Origin: Gluconacetobacter tumulisoli | Lineage (GTDB): Bacteria; Pseudomonadota; Alphaproteobacteria; Acetobacterales; Acetobacteraceae | NCBI RefSeq assembly: GCF_014174155.1 | Contig: NZ_JABEQM010000009.1 | Location: 1 to 64,000 of the forward strand | Direction: 5' to 3' | Length of the DNA stretch: 64,000 bases | Shown: positions 1-8,447 of the stretch, piece after piece | Position numbering within the stretch: the stretch's first letter is position 1 | How the letters are laid out: each line of letters begins with the position of its first letter | The notes under the pieces: generated by a model | The model's input: the letters and a program-made list of their open reading frames with translations, nothing else | Database searches by the model: none | Told to the model about the DNA's origin: nothing | Position numbers and translations under genes: made by a program

Positions 1-336
1 ATAAGGCGTATCCAGCGTGTCCCGATTGCCCAGCGGGCCGAGATAGACGCTCTTGTTCATATATTTCGCGGCCGTGCCATCCGCCGCATGACGGCCATGG
101 ACGGTCACCGTCTCGCCGTTCGAGCCATCCAGGATGCCGGCGATCGGGGCTGCGGTGGCCGGTGCCTTGGCGGCCTGTGTTCCGGCAACCGGTGCTTTGG
201 TAGCTGCCATCTTGACGGCGGCCTGCCTGCCGGTCTTGCCCTGCTGTGTGGGGGCGGGCGGCGCCGCCAGTGCCGAACTGGCCAGCAGAAGGGCGCCAAA
301 CGTTCCGGCGACGAACGACGGCGGAAAATGGTGCAT
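1..336 (-). CDS. TonB-dependent siderophore-type receptor, N-terminal part (cut by left edge)
   Basis: The first 112 codons read leftward and run off the window. An ATG at 336 opens a signal peptide (hydrophobic core ending in SSALAAPPA), then an Ala/Lys-rich linker. The start of a plug domain follows, with the stretch VYLGPLGNRDTLDTPY. The LG-x-x-x-x-LDTP signature is characteristic of siderophore receptors, outer-membrane proteins that import ferric chelates using TonB energy. The barrel lies outside the window, so the substrate cannot be named. The gene points away from the LysR gene at 656, and an inverted repeat sits about 75-100 bases upstream. Confidence 0.8.
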   Translation of the reverse strand, partial: MHHFPPSFVAGTFGALLLASSALAAPPAPTQQGKTGRQAAVKMAATKAPVAGTQAAKAPATAAPIAGILDGSNGETVTVHGRHAADGTAAKYMNKSVYLGPLGNRDTLDTPY

Positions 337-655
337 GGGTATGACTCTTTCGAGGATAAAGCGAGCGAACAAAAGCTCCCTCCCCTTGATACCCTGTATG
401 GAATGAAGAGGTCTATATCCGGTCAAATATAGATCTCCATGTGATCGCATAAAGGGATAGGCCGTAGCAAAATAGGTACAGTTTGCGATATCCCACAATG
501 AATCGGGTACATATACGGATGTCCAGAGAGACGACGCGCTCGCCGTGTCACTCCACGCTCGCGCAGCATCCGTCAATCAACAGGCTACCTGCTTCCATGC
601 CAGACAGAGAACTCGAGCAGGAATCGGCTTCGCGGCACGGCTGTTCCAAGCAGCG
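337..655. other. Intergenic region upstream of the receptor gene
   Basis: This is 319 bases between the receptor start and the stop of the LysR gene. It is less GC-rich than the flanking genes and holds the receptor promoter region, including the inverted repeat at 409-436. Short open frames here have no recognisable content and I do not call them. Confidence 0.5.
409..436. promoter_or_regulatory. Inverted repeat, probable operator of the TonB receptor gene
   Basis: AGGTCTATAT (409-418) and ATATAGATCT (427-436) form an inverted repeat with one mismatch and an 8-base spacer. It lies 73-100 bases upstream of the receptor start. It does not resemble a Fur box (GATAATGATAATCATTATC), so another regulator is likely. 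Its operator role is inferred from symmetry and position only. Confidence 0.4.
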
Positions 656-1579
656 TCATGCGGAAGGCTTGCACAGCAGGTCCAGGTCATCCTGAAGCCT
701 CGTTTTCAGAACGCTGTCCCAGACTTCCGCTGCGAACTCCTGGGTCGCCGGTTCGCTCAGACGCACCACGCCCACGGCACCGGGTGAAAAGCCTGGCAAT
801 CGCCGCATCTTGAGCCGGCCCGGCGACGGCACGCGCAACGGAAAGGATGAAATCGGCAGAATGGTCGCGACTTTTCCCGCCATGACTTCAGCGTGAATCA
901 ATTCCAACGAATTCGTCTCAAGACGGATCGTCGGTTCGACCCCGGCGGTCTGAAACCCGACATCGACCAATTGCCGACAGCGCATTTCCTTAATCAGAAG
1001 CGCGAGTGGCACTCTGGACGCGGCGTCCCAACTGATGTCTTCTCCATCAGGTAACTGAAAAGCGCCGGATGCTGCCAAAACCTGCTGTTCGGCATACAGG
1101 GTGTGTACCTCGAAGGATTTTGCCTGAGGGCACTGATCATAATACATGATTCCAATATCGATCTCCTTGCTGACCAGCTTCTCGATGATCGCTACATTGG
1201 GAAGAACATGCACTTCACTTGCGAAATCGCCGCATCTCTCTTGAACGGCCTCCAGCAATAGCGGGACAATATGCACGGCGGTGGGGATGACACCGATCTT
1301 GACGATTCCCGCTATCGCCTGCCGCGTGACCGACACCTCATTGCGCAACTCACTGATACCCCTCAGGATGTCATGCGCCCATTTGAGAACGCGCGTACCG
1401 TCACCGGTGATCCCGAAGACCTTCTTCTTGCGGTCGATGATGACGACGCCCAGCTCATCCTCGAGCTGACGGATGGCGCGGGAAAGAGCGGGCTGCGACA
1501 CACCGCACGCCTTGGCCGCTTTCGAGAAGCTTTTATAGCGTTCGATTTCACGCAGATACTGTAGCTGTTTCAAAAACAT
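656..1579 (-). CDS. LysR-family transcriptional regulator
   Basis: The protein has 307 residues, the normal LysR length. Residues about 1-60 carry the winged helix-turn-helix, with the typical stretches FSKAAKACGVSQPALSRAI and QLEDELGV. The remainder is the periplasmic-binding-protein-like effector domain. AGGAG precedes the ATG by 6 bases. It is the last gene of the long minus-strand array: the exporter's TGA at 1583-1581 sits one base before this ATG, so translation is probably coupled. It may regulate the exporter or the whole array, and the effector, possibly an aromatic or organic acid, is unknown. Confidence 0.88.
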   Translation of the reverse strand: MFLKQLQYLREIERYKSFSKAAKACGVSQPALSRAIRQLEDELGVVIIDRKKKVFGITGDGTRVLKWAHDILRGISELRNEVSVTRQAIAGIVKIGVIPTAVHIVPLLLEAVQERCGDFASEVHVLPNVAIIEKLVSKEIDIGIMYYDQCPQAKSFEVHTLYAEQQVLAASGAFQLPDGEDISWDAASRVPLALLIKEMRCRQLVDVGFQTAGVEPTIRLETNSLELIHAEVMAGKVATILPISSFPLRVPSPGRLKMRRLPGFSPGAVGVVRLSEPATQEFAAEVWDSVLKTRLQDDLDLLCKPSA

Positions 1580-1580
1580 G

Positions 1581-3440
1581 TCATGCTCCTCGCGGATGAT
1601 GGATCGCCCGGTCCGGTGCCCCGGATGTCGTCACATTCCCGGGCAAGAATGCGTTCTCGACGATGCCCAGCAACGCACGTTCCACCTCCGGCGTGGCACG
1701 ATGATACGATTGAAGATCGGCGAGAACACGGCGCGCCCGTCCGGCCGCCGCCTCCCCCTCGCGCGACCACTGCCGCAGGAAAACGGCGACCCTCGCCGCG
1801 GCGGGCCGTGATACGCCATCGCCATGCGAGGCGTCGCGCAACGCGATGATCCAGAGACCAAGGATCATGGCCTGGAGATGGCGTCCCAGATAATGCCTCA
1901 GGGTCTCCGCGGGTACGCCCCTGCACGTTCGAACCGAACGGACCATGCTCGCGGCATTTTCATAGAGCCACTGGGAAGCTGGTTGTGAAGCCGACCTGTC
2001 CGCCAGATGGCGCAGACGCTTTTGTGTCCACGCGTCGGTCCGGCGCAAATGATGGAAGGCATTGAACGGGAGAATGATGGACAAGATGGTCTTTTCATAG
2101 AGTATTGCAGTCAGAAACGACATGGAGCCGTTGAAGAAGGCAATTTCGTCCGTACGCCCGCCATTTTTCGGAGCAATCAGCACCGGAAGGAACATATTGA
2201 ACGCCATGGCGTGCGTCGCCAGCCCTGCTTCGCGAGCGGCAAGACCGCCGACGAACATCGGGATAAACAACAGGAAGACGAGGCATTCCGGTGCCGTCAC
2301 GGCAGGCGTGACCAGGAAGACGAACAGGAAGGCGACCACGGTGCTGCACAGCGCACCGGCCAGAAAATCTCTCGCCGCCACAGCGGGTATATCACGTGTC
2401 GCAAGCAGCCCGCTGACCAGCGTCAGATAGGAGAAAAAGCTGGGCCCCTCGTTCCAGGCCGTCACCTCCCAGATAAGACCGGCGCCGAGAATGCCGATCG
2501 CTGTTCGGAACCCGACTCTGACAGCCTCTTCCGCCTGACGAGGCGAATGCGCCGAAAACCGGAACCGGTCGTCCCGTCTGGGCCACATGATCGCGTCCAG
2601 ATGATGGCGCGCGCCATGCAGGATGTCCTCTAGATCGGGAAGCATCAAACCGGCGCGCGCTCTGGCCAGGATCACCAGCAGAGCGCTCAGAATGGCGCGC
2701 GCATGATCCGCGATCCGCCCGTGACCCGGCCCCAGTTCCAGTACATCGAATTCGATCCGTGCATTCGCGGACATGACCTTTTCGAGAAGGTCGGTTTCCT
2801 GTTCGATCGACAGGGAGCGCCCGCAAGAGCCCCTGATGGTGTCCTCCACACCATCCATCAGCCGTTGCAGACGGCCGACGAGCGCCGTGAAGGTGCTGGC
2901 CTCCGTGTTGCGGCTCGTTATCGTCGCAACCGCCGTCTCGCAGAGAATGCCGAGCACGATATAGGTTCCACGGGAGATCGAGATTTCGAAGACATTCTGT
3001 GGCGCGGAGAATGCGGCCGAGGACACGATCGCACCCGTGAAACTCGCCACGAGAAACGCATAGCGCCGATAACCATCGAAAAAGGTCGCGCAGCCGCTGC
3101 AAAGCCCGACCCATAGGGCCATCGAAGGGATCAGGAGCGCGGGCTGTTGAGGAAAGCAGGCCACCGCACAGACGCTGAGGATGCATCCAGCCGCGGTTCC
3201 GACCAGCCGCCAGCGGACCTTCGAGAGGGTCTCCCCGCGGGTGGACGTTGCGACTACCCAGACGGTCAGAGGCGCCCATTGCGGACTGTCCAGTTCCATC
3301 CACATGGCGATGAGCAACGACAGGAGCGCCGCCACCGAAGTCCGTACGGCAAAGGCCACACTTGCCCAGGAGGGCGCATACAGCCATGCCCATCGCGTGC
3401 CCCACGGGCCTATGAAGATGCCCTTGGTCGGCTCCATCAT
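1581..3440 (-). CDS. FUSC-family inner-membrane efflux protein (AaeB-like)
   Basis: This 619-residue protein has the two-part FUSC layout. A hydrophobic block covers roughly residues 30-165, a cytoplasmic segment about 170-320, and a second hydrophobic block about 325-470 is followed by a soluble tail. The N-terminal stretch MWMELDSPQWAPLTVW matches the FUSC/AaeB signature, in which the first block begins shortly before a conserved P-x-W-A. Characterised relatives export aromatic carboxylic acids. The start overlaps the fdhD stop by 4 bases (ATGA), and the LysR gene follows immediately. The substrate is not predictable; the neighbouring LysR gene suggests induction by an organic acid. Confidence 0.82.
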   Translation of the reverse strand: MMEPTKGIFIGPWGTRWAWLYAPSWASVAFAVRTSVAALLSLLIAMWMELDSPQWAPLTVWVVATSTRGETLSKVRWRLVGTAAGCILSVCAVACFPQQPALLIPSMALWVGLCSGCATFFDGYRRYAFLVASFTGAIVSSAAFSAPQNVFEISISRGTYIVLGILCETAVATITSRNTEASTFTALVGRLQRLMDGVEDTIRGSCGRSLSIEQETDLLEKVMSANARIEFDVLELGPGHGRIADHARAILSALLVILARARAGLMLPDLEDILHGARHHLDAIMWPRRDDRFRFSAHSPRQAEEAVRVGFRTAIGILGAGLIWEVTAWNEGPSFFSYLTLVSGLLATRDIPAVAARDFLAGALCSTVVAFLFVFLVTPAVTAPECLVFLLFIPMFVGGLAAREAGLATHAMAFNMFLPVLIAPKNGGRTDEIAFFNGSMSFLTAILYEKTILSIILPFNAFHHLRRTDAWTQKRLRHLADRSASQPASQWLYENAASMVRSVRTCRGVPAETLRHYLGRHLQAMILGLWIIALRDASHGDGVSRPAAARVAVFLRQWSREGEAAAGRARRVLADLQSYHRATPEVERALLGIVENAFLPGNVTTSGAPDRAIHHPRGA

Positions 3441-4300
3441 CGCGCAGTCAGACGCTGGCCGCCACAGAAGACGAACTGCCTGTCGTGACGCGCGATCGCG
3501 ATCAGTGTCTGGTTCATCGTTTCGGCCAGCCGTAAGGCACGGTCGGTGGGTGCCGACACCGCGACCACGGTACTCATGCCCGCACAGATCGTCTTGAGCG
3601 CCATTTCATACGAATAGCGGCTGGTCAGCAGGCAGATTCCGTCCTCGGATAGCGTGCCGTCGCGCATGCGCGCGCCGATCAGCTTGTCGAGCGCGTTATG
3701 TCGTCCAACGTCCTCCCGGATCAGACAAATGCGACCGTCCGCATTTGCCCAGGCCGCTCCGTGGACCATACGTGTGCGGGCATTCAGCTCCTGCCACAAA
3801 TCGAGATCATGAAGGGCGCGGCGGATCGCAGCCGGGGCAATCGTCGCCTTGAGCGGAAAAGACGACCGGACCGCAACATCGACAGCCGGTACGTCGTCGC
3901 TGCCGCAAATGCCACAGCTCGAATGTCCGGTCTGGGCGCGGGGCCTGCGCCGCAGCAGCATCGAGAGGCGATCGCCGGAGATCGCGACATCGATCGTTGG
4001 TCCGTCCTCGCCTTCCGACACCGCGACCGAGCGAATCTGTTGAGCGGTTTCGACGATCCGTTCCGTCAGACAATAGCCGAATGCGAAATCCGCCAGATGG
4101 TCCGGCGTCATCATCATCACGCCATATGGAAAAATTCCGTTGAAGACGAGCTTGACCGGCACCTCATCGGCAATGTTCAGATAGGTCTGCTCGTCAGGAT
4201 GGTCGAGGAGCCTTACCCTCCGTATATGACACAGGGGAGCCATGGGCCGTTCGCTGCCTGCATTGGTCAGGGTCGGCCGGTCCGCATCATCAGCCGACAT
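3437..4300 (-). CDS. fdhD: Formate dehydrogenase accessory sulfurtransferase FdhD
   Basis: FdhD transfers sulfur from a cysteine desulfurase to the molybdenum cofactor of formate dehydrogenase-type enzymes, which is needed for their activity. The signature cysteine pair lies in SSCGICGSDDV. The conserved EDVGRHNALDKLIGA and SRYSYEMALKT stretches are also present. The frame stays open further upstream, but the ATG at 4300 (MSADDADRP) gives 287 residues, close to the family norm, and overlaps the moaE stop by 11 bases. Its presence in the same array as the YdeP-like enzyme points to that enzyme as its client. Confidence 0.93.
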   Translation of the reverse strand: MSADDADRPTLTNAGSERPMAPLCHIRRVRLLDHPDEQTYLNIADEVPVKLVFNGIFPYGVMMMTPDHLADFAFGYCLTERIVETAQQIRSVAVSEGEDGPTIDVAISGDRLSMLLRRRPRAQTGHSSCGICGSDDVPAVDVAVRSSFPLKATIAPAAIRRALHDLDLWQELNARTRMVHGAAWANADGRICLIREDVGRHNALDKLIGARMRDGTLSEDGICLLTSRYSYEMALKTICAGMSTVVAVSAPTDRALRLAETMNQTLIAIARHDRQFVFCGGQRLTAR

Positions 4301-4715
4301 GGTGACACGCAACCCATTCGGCACATCCACCGACGTAATGCTCACGCTTCCAGACCGGCACGCGGGTCTTGATCTCGTCGATGATATAACGGCAGGCCCT
4401 GAAGGCGGCATCGCGATGGGGGGCCGCGACACCGATCCACACGGCAATATCACCAACGGGCAGATAACCCGTCCTGTGCATCGCGCGCGTCGCCGTGATT
4501 TCGAAACGCGCCAGCGCCTCGTCAAGAATGGTCTGCCCTTCCGACGATGCCAACGGCGCGAACGCCTGGTACTGGATGCCTGAAACGGCTCGCCCTTCGT
4601 TCGTCTGTCGTACCCATCCCTCGAAGGTACAGAATCCGCCCGCTTCGGGTTTCAGGAGTGCTTCACGGAGCGCTGCGATGTCGACCGGGGCATCCGCGAT
4701 CAGGAACCGGTTCAT
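4290..4715 (-). CDS. moaE: Molybdopterin synthase catalytic subunit MoaE
   Basis: MoaE forms a heterotetramer with MoaD and inserts two sulfurs into cyclic pyranopterin monophosphate to make molybdopterin. The 141-residue product contains GGFCTFEGWVRQTNEGR, the HRTGYLPVGDIAVWIGVAAP core, and the catalytic-lysine stretch KTRVPVWKREHY. The start at 4715 (MNRFLIAD) is chosen because it overlaps the moaD TGA as ATGA. An upstream ATG in the same frame would add 20 residues that do not look like MoaE. Confidence 0.94.
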   Translation of the reverse strand: MNRFLIADAPVDIAALREALLKPEAGGFCTFEGWVRQTNEGRAVSGIQYQAFAPLASSEGQTILDEALARFEITATRAMHRTGYLPVGDIAVWIGVAAPHRDAAFRACRYIIDEIKTRVPVWKREHYVGGCAEWVACHHVG

Positions 4716-4954
4716 CCGCCGCTCACCGGTGGGATGAAAACGACATGGTCGCCGTCCCTCAAACCCTGAGTCCACGGGCGGAATGCCGCATTCACGGCAA
4801 CGCGCATTTGCTCGGGTGGAAGCACGAAGCCGTATGCCGCGCGGAGTTCGTCATAAAGCGCCGCCGCCGTGGCGACGGATGTCTCTCTCGTCTCGGTACG
4901 GCGTCCAGCCTGCTCTCCTAACTGCGCAAAATATTCGAGTTCTATTCGTGGCAT
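4712..4954 (-). CDS. moaD: Molybdopterin synthase sulfur-carrier subunit MoaD
   Basis: This is an 80-residue ubiquitin-fold protein ending in the obligatory Gly-Gly (FIPPVSGG), which is adenylated and thiocarboxylated before it delivers sulfur in the MoaDE complex. The N-terminal IELEYFAQLGEQAG is the usual first beta strand and helix. It overlaps mobA upstream by 13 bases and moaE downstream by 4. No MoeB-type activating enzyme is encoded in this window, so that step must come from elsewhere. Confidence 0.93.
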   Translation of the reverse strand: MPRIELEYFAQLGEQAGRRTETRETSVATAAALYDELRAAYGFVLPPEQMRVAVNAAFRPWTQGLRDGDHVVFIPPVSGG

Positions 4955-5550
4955 GTCATCTCCTGACGACGGGCAAGCCTGTTTGCGGCATGCCGCCTCT
5001 CCTCGGGGGTGTTGATATTGTCGAGCGCGCCGGGGGCAGGCAGAGACAACAGAGAGGTGACGCCGTCGATCAGCGCCTGACGCGGTCCGACGCTGCCTGC
5101 CGCCACCTGATGACGTAACATCTCCAGAGCCTCCGGCGCCCAGATGGTGCAGAACGGCTCCGGCAACCCGTCATACTCACTTCGGTACGCGATGGCCGCG
5201 TAACCGTCCCGACGGGCTTGAATCAGCGCCTCAAGCGTCGTCGCATCCAGAAGCGGCAGGTCGCACGCCAGTACCAGCCATGCAACATCGGGATAGTGCT
5301 CATGGGCGGCCAACAATCCTGCGGCGGGCCCGAGCGCCTCAGACCTGTCGGCAATTCCGGGATAGGCGCGCCTCAAGACGTCAGCTTTCTGATCTTCCCG
5401 CAACGACACGAAACAGCGGGCGACGTAGGCGGCAAGCAGGCCGAATGCACGATCGAGTTGCGGACGGCCCTCATAGACAAGCGCCGCCTTGTCCCGTCCC
5501 ATGCGGCGGCTGGCGCCTCCCGCCAGGACGAGCCCATAGAGCGGTCTCAT
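4942..5550 (-). CDS. mobA: Molybdenum cofactor guanylyltransferase MobA
   Basis: MobA attaches GMP to molybdenum cofactor, giving the guanine-dinucleotide form used by DMSO-reductase-family enzymes such as formate dehydrogenases. The 202-residue protein opens with the nucleotidyltransferase signature LVLAGGASRRMGRDKA. It also has the WLVLACDLPLLD metal-binding stretch. The start overlaps the moaC stop by 4 bases. The array carries the guanylyltransferase and no cytidylyltransferase, which fits a YdeP/FDH-type client better than a xanthine-oxidase-type one. Confidence 0.93.
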   Translation of the reverse strand: MRPLYGLVLAGGASRRMGRDKAALVYEGRPQLDRAFGLLAAYVARCFVSLREDQKADVLRRAYPGIADRSEALGPAAGLLAAHEHYPDVAWLVLACDLPLLDATTLEALIQARRDGYAAIAYRSEYDGLPEPFCTIWAPEALEMLRHQVAAGSVGPRQALIDGVTSLLSLPAPGALDNINTPEERRHAANRLARRQEMTCHE

Positions 5551-6056
5551 GGCACCGCAATCACGGGCATGGTGTCGCCAAAATCGCGCTTTCCCCCGCG
5601 CTTGCCGACGAGGCGCACCTCGCGGATTACCATGTCATGGGTCAGGGCCTTGCACATGTCGTAAATGGTCAGCGCCGCAACCGACGCACCGGTCAATGCC
5701 TCCATTTCCACGCCAGTCCGCCCCGTGCAGCGCACATGGCAATCGATGATCGCGTCATCGCCATCGATCGTGATATCGACCATGCAGCCCGTCAGTTGCA
5801 GGGGATGACAGAGCGGTATTAGTGTCGATGTCGCCTTCACGCCCATGACACCTGCGATCTGAGCGATGGTGAGGACAGCGCCTTTCTGCGTCATGAATGC
5901 TGCATCGCGTAATGCCGCTGCCACGTCCGGCGGAAACCGCAGACAGGCCCGTGCATGCGCATGCCGTTCGGTGATCGTCTTGCCCGCGATATCGACCATG
6001 CGCGGCGCCTCGCCACTTTCGTCGAGATGGGTCAGGACGGGGATTTTTCCATCCAT
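5547..6056 (-). CDS. moaC: Cyclic pyranopterin monophosphate synthase MoaC
   Basis: MoaC converts the product of MoaA into cyclic pyranopterin monophosphate in the first committed stage of molybdenum cofactor synthesis. Family stretches seen include MVDIAGKTITERHAHA, LIPLCHPLQLTG and VEMEALTGASVAALT. An ATG at 6056 gives 169 residues, close to the usual 160. The frame remains open far upstream, but that part is only the antisense shadow of moaA. It lies 4 bases after moaA and overlaps mobA by 4 bases. Confidence 0.95.
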   Translation of the reverse strand: MDGKIPVLTHLDESGEAPRMVDIAGKTITERHAHARACLRFPPDVAAALRDAAFMTQKGAVLTIAQIAGVMGVKATSTLIPLCHPLQLTGCMVDITIDGDDAIIDCHVRCTGRTGVEMEALTGASVAALTIYDMCKALTHDMVIREVRLVGKRGGKRDFGDTMPVIAVP

Positions 6057-6060
6057 TTCA

Positions 6061-7140
6061 TCAGCCTCCGATATAATGCATTTCGATCTTCTCTCCCGCG
6101 CGCCGATCGTTGAGAGCATCGGCCCGGGATCGCCGTTCTTCACGTTCCTCGCTGTAGCGATCGATGCGGCGATGCCAGATCTGCGCCAGCGCCTGCCGGA
6201 GTGCTCCATCGTCGCCAGCGTAGGCGGGATCGCGCAAAATCCCGCGCAGGTCGGTACCTTTCGTGGCGAACAGACACGTGAAGAGCTGCCCTTCCGAGGA
6301 AAGACGCGCACGCGAGCAATCTCCGCAGAACGGTGCACTGACCGAGGAGATGAATCCGATCTCCCCCCCGCCATCGACGTAACGGTAGCGCGTGGCCACC
6401 TCGCCGGGATAACCAGGCGACACCGGATCAAGGGGCCAGAGGGCATTGATCCGCGTCCTCAACTCTTGCGAGGTCACGACGTCAGCGCGTTCCCAGCCAT
6501 TGCGATTGCCGACATCCATATATTCGATCAGGCGCACGATAATGCCCGTGTGCCGGAAACGCGCGAGGAGTTCCGTCACGCCGGAGTCGTTCACATCACG
6601 CTGGACGACGGTGTTGATTTTCACGCCGCCCGGAAATCCGATCGCGCGCGCTGCCTCGATGCTATCCAGTACCGTCAACAAATCGCCGCGGCCCCCGCTC
6701 ATCCGGGCGAATACGGCTGGATCGAGACTATCCAGGCTGACGGTTACACGATGCAGGCCGGCTGCATGCAATGCCGGTGCGTGACGCTTCAGCAGCATCC
6801 CGTTCGTCGTGAGTGCGATATCCTCGATCCCCGGAATCTGCACAAGCCGTTCCACCAGCTTTGACAGGTCTGGACGAAGCAATGGCTCTCCGCCCGTCAG
6901 GCGCAGCTTGGTCACACCCAGCTCCGCCGCCACATGGGCGACGCGTTCAATCTCATTGAAATCCAGCCGCTCACCGGGTGCCAGGAAGCGGAAGCCTTCA
7001 TGATAGGTCGAGTCCGGCATGCAATAGGGGCAGCGAAAATTGCACCGGTCCATTACCGAGATGCGCAAATCCCGCAAAGGACGTGCGTGCTGGTCCTCAA
7101 GGGGTGCGGCGATGGCCGCCGGGGAGTCGTTACCAGCCAT
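6061..7140 (-). CDS. moaA: GTP 3',8-cyclase MoaA
   Basis: MoaA is a radical-SAM enzyme with two [4Fe-4S] clusters that rearranges GTP to 3',8-cyclo-GTP. The SAM-cluster motif is CNFRCPYC near residue 35. The second cluster's cysteines lie in FCGDCSRARL and QLFTC. LTGGEPLLRPD is the SAM-binding GGE region, and the chain ends in the catalytic Gly-Gly tail (MHYIGG). The start at 7140 gives 359 residues and overlaps the moeA stop by 11 bases. Upstream codons in the same frame are a shadow of moeA. Confidence 0.95.
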   Translation of the reverse strand: MAGNDSPAAIAAPLEDQHARPLRDLRISVMDRCNFRCPYCMPDSTYHEGFRFLAPGERLDFNEIERVAHVAAELGVTKLRLTGGEPLLRPDLSKLVERLVQIPGIEDIALTTNGMLLKRHAPALHAAGLHRVTVSLDSLDPAVFARMSGGRGDLLTVLDSIEAARAIGFPGGVKINTVVQRDVNDSGVTELLARFRHTGIIVRLIEYMDVGNRNGWERADVVTSQELRTRINALWPLDPVSPGYPGEVATRYRYVDGGGEIGFISSVSAPFCGDCSRARLSSEGQLFTCLFATKGTDLRGILRDPAYAGDDGALRQALAQIWHRRIDRYSEEREERRSRADALNDRRAGEKIEMHYIGG

Positions 7141-8317
7141 GGAACACCACCGGGGTCCCGACCGGCGCGTGGCCTGCACCCGGAGGCAATTCGACGAAAC
7201 CATCTGCCGTACCGAGGTGGTTGTAGTCGCCCGAGGTCGGAATCGGCGCAGGGGCCGCCGCGATATGTCCAGCGCCTGTCTGGCGAAGCGTAACCGGCAA
7301 GAAACGTGTGAGAGCCGGCAGTAACATCGCCTCGGCGGCGAGAATGACCGTGAACCGCTCCGCACGCTTCAGGCCCTGCGCCTCAAGCAAGGCGGGCACG
7401 ACATACCTTACGCAACAGCACAACGCGGAAACGGGATTGCCCGGCAAGCCGAAGACACGTTGTCCCTTGGGGCCGATTCCAAACCACATCGGACCACCTG
7501 GACGTTGTGCGATCCTGTGAAAGATCTTCGTCACGCCCAGACGCTGCATCGCCGCTGGAACATGGTCATATGTCCCCATCGACACGCCGCCAGAGAGGAT
7601 CAGCACATCATGGCTGACCAGTGCCTCGGAAAGCGCCTGGACTGTGGCATCCAGATCGTCGGCGACCCAACTAATATCGCTGCTTCCAAAACCCCGGGCC
7701 GAGAGGGCGCCAGCGATCGCGTGCTCGTTCGAGCGGCGGATTTGCCATTCACGCACCGGGCCGCCAACAGGTACCAATTCGTCGCCCGTCGAAAAAATGG
7801 CAATTCGCTGAATCTGTGCGACCTCGACATCCGCGAAGCCATTCCCGGCCAGGATCGCGAGTGCCGGCGCGTTCAGTCGGACACCGGATGTCAGAAGCGT
7901 ATCGCCTGCCCGACAGTCGACGCCTTTCCGATGGATGAATTGCCCCGGCTCGGGCGTATAACCATCCTCCAATGTGACACCCCCATCGCGCCGCCGGAGA
8001 CGCTCGATCGGCACAACCATATCCGCACCGATGGGCAGCATGGCGCCGGTCATGGCCTCAAGGCATACCGCCCCCGCCGGAAGCTGCTCGGCCGCCATGC
8101 CCGCGCGCTGGATGCCGGCAATATCGAAATGCCGCTCGAGACTGGCGCGCAGGGCGACGCCATCCATTGTCACGCGATCATACGGTGGCTGATCACGCTC
8201 CGCACGGATGGTCTGACGGAGAACACGCCCGGCAGCGCGCTCCAGCGCGACCCGTTCCGTGGCGACCTGCCCCATGGCCTCACGGATCATGACTTCGGCT
8301 TCATAAGTCTCAAGCAT
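7130..8317 (-). CDS. moeA: Molybdopterin molybdenumtransferase MoeA
   Basis: MoeA inserts molybdate into adenylylated molybdopterin. The 395-residue protein shows the stretches QPPYDRVTMDGVAL, IFSTGDELV, SGGVSMGTYDHV and VFGLPGNPVSALCC, typical of MoeA domains I and III. No MogA/MoaB-type adenylyltransferase gene is present in the window. It starts 130 bases downstream of the YdeP-like gene, the largest internal gap in the array, and a short perfect inverted repeat lies just before it. Confidence 0.94.
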   Translation of the reverse strand: MLETYEAEVMIREAMGQVATERVALERAAGRVLRQTIRAERDQPPYDRVTMDGVALRASLERHFDIAGIQRAGMAAEQLPAGAVCLEAMTGAMLPIGADMVVPIERLRRRDGGVTLEDGYTPEPGQFIHRKGVDCRAGDTLLTSGVRLNAPALAILAGNGFADVEVAQIQRIAIFSTGDELVPVGGPVREWQIRRSNEHAIAGALSARGFGSSDISWVADDLDATVQALSEALVSHDVLILSGGVSMGTYDHVPAAMQRLGVTKIFHRIAQRPGGPMWFGIGPKGQRVFGLPGNPVSALCCCVRYVVPALLEAQGLKRAERFTVILAAEAMLLPALTRFLPVTLRQTGAGHIAAAPAPIPTSGDYNHLGTADGFVELPPGAGHAPVGTPVVFHGW

Positions 8318-8336
8318 AATGCGATTGCCTGATCCG

Positions 8337-8354
8337 GCGACCCTTAATGGTCGC
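8337..8354. promoter_or_regulatory. Perfect inverted repeat before moeA
   Basis: GCGACC (8337-8342) and GGTCGC (8349-8354) are perfectly inverted around a 6-base loop. The repeat sits 20-37 bases upstream of the moeA start, in the widest gap of the array (8318-8447). It could be an RNA hairpin tuning moeA translation or an mRNA-processing site. No molybdenum-cofactor riboswitch structure was recognised here. Confidence 0.3.
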
Positions 8355-8447
8355 TCTCCTGTTCATTAGGTATTCCGTTAGGAGTAAGGACGGCGGTCCC
8401 GAGGGCGAAGACCCCGGGGCACACCACTTCCTTGACTCTCCTCCAGT

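Noticed and set aside
8318-8447. Possible molybdenum-cofactor riboswitch before moeA
   Set aside because: Only one short hairpin is visible; the multi-stem conserved core of the Moco RNA motif was not found.
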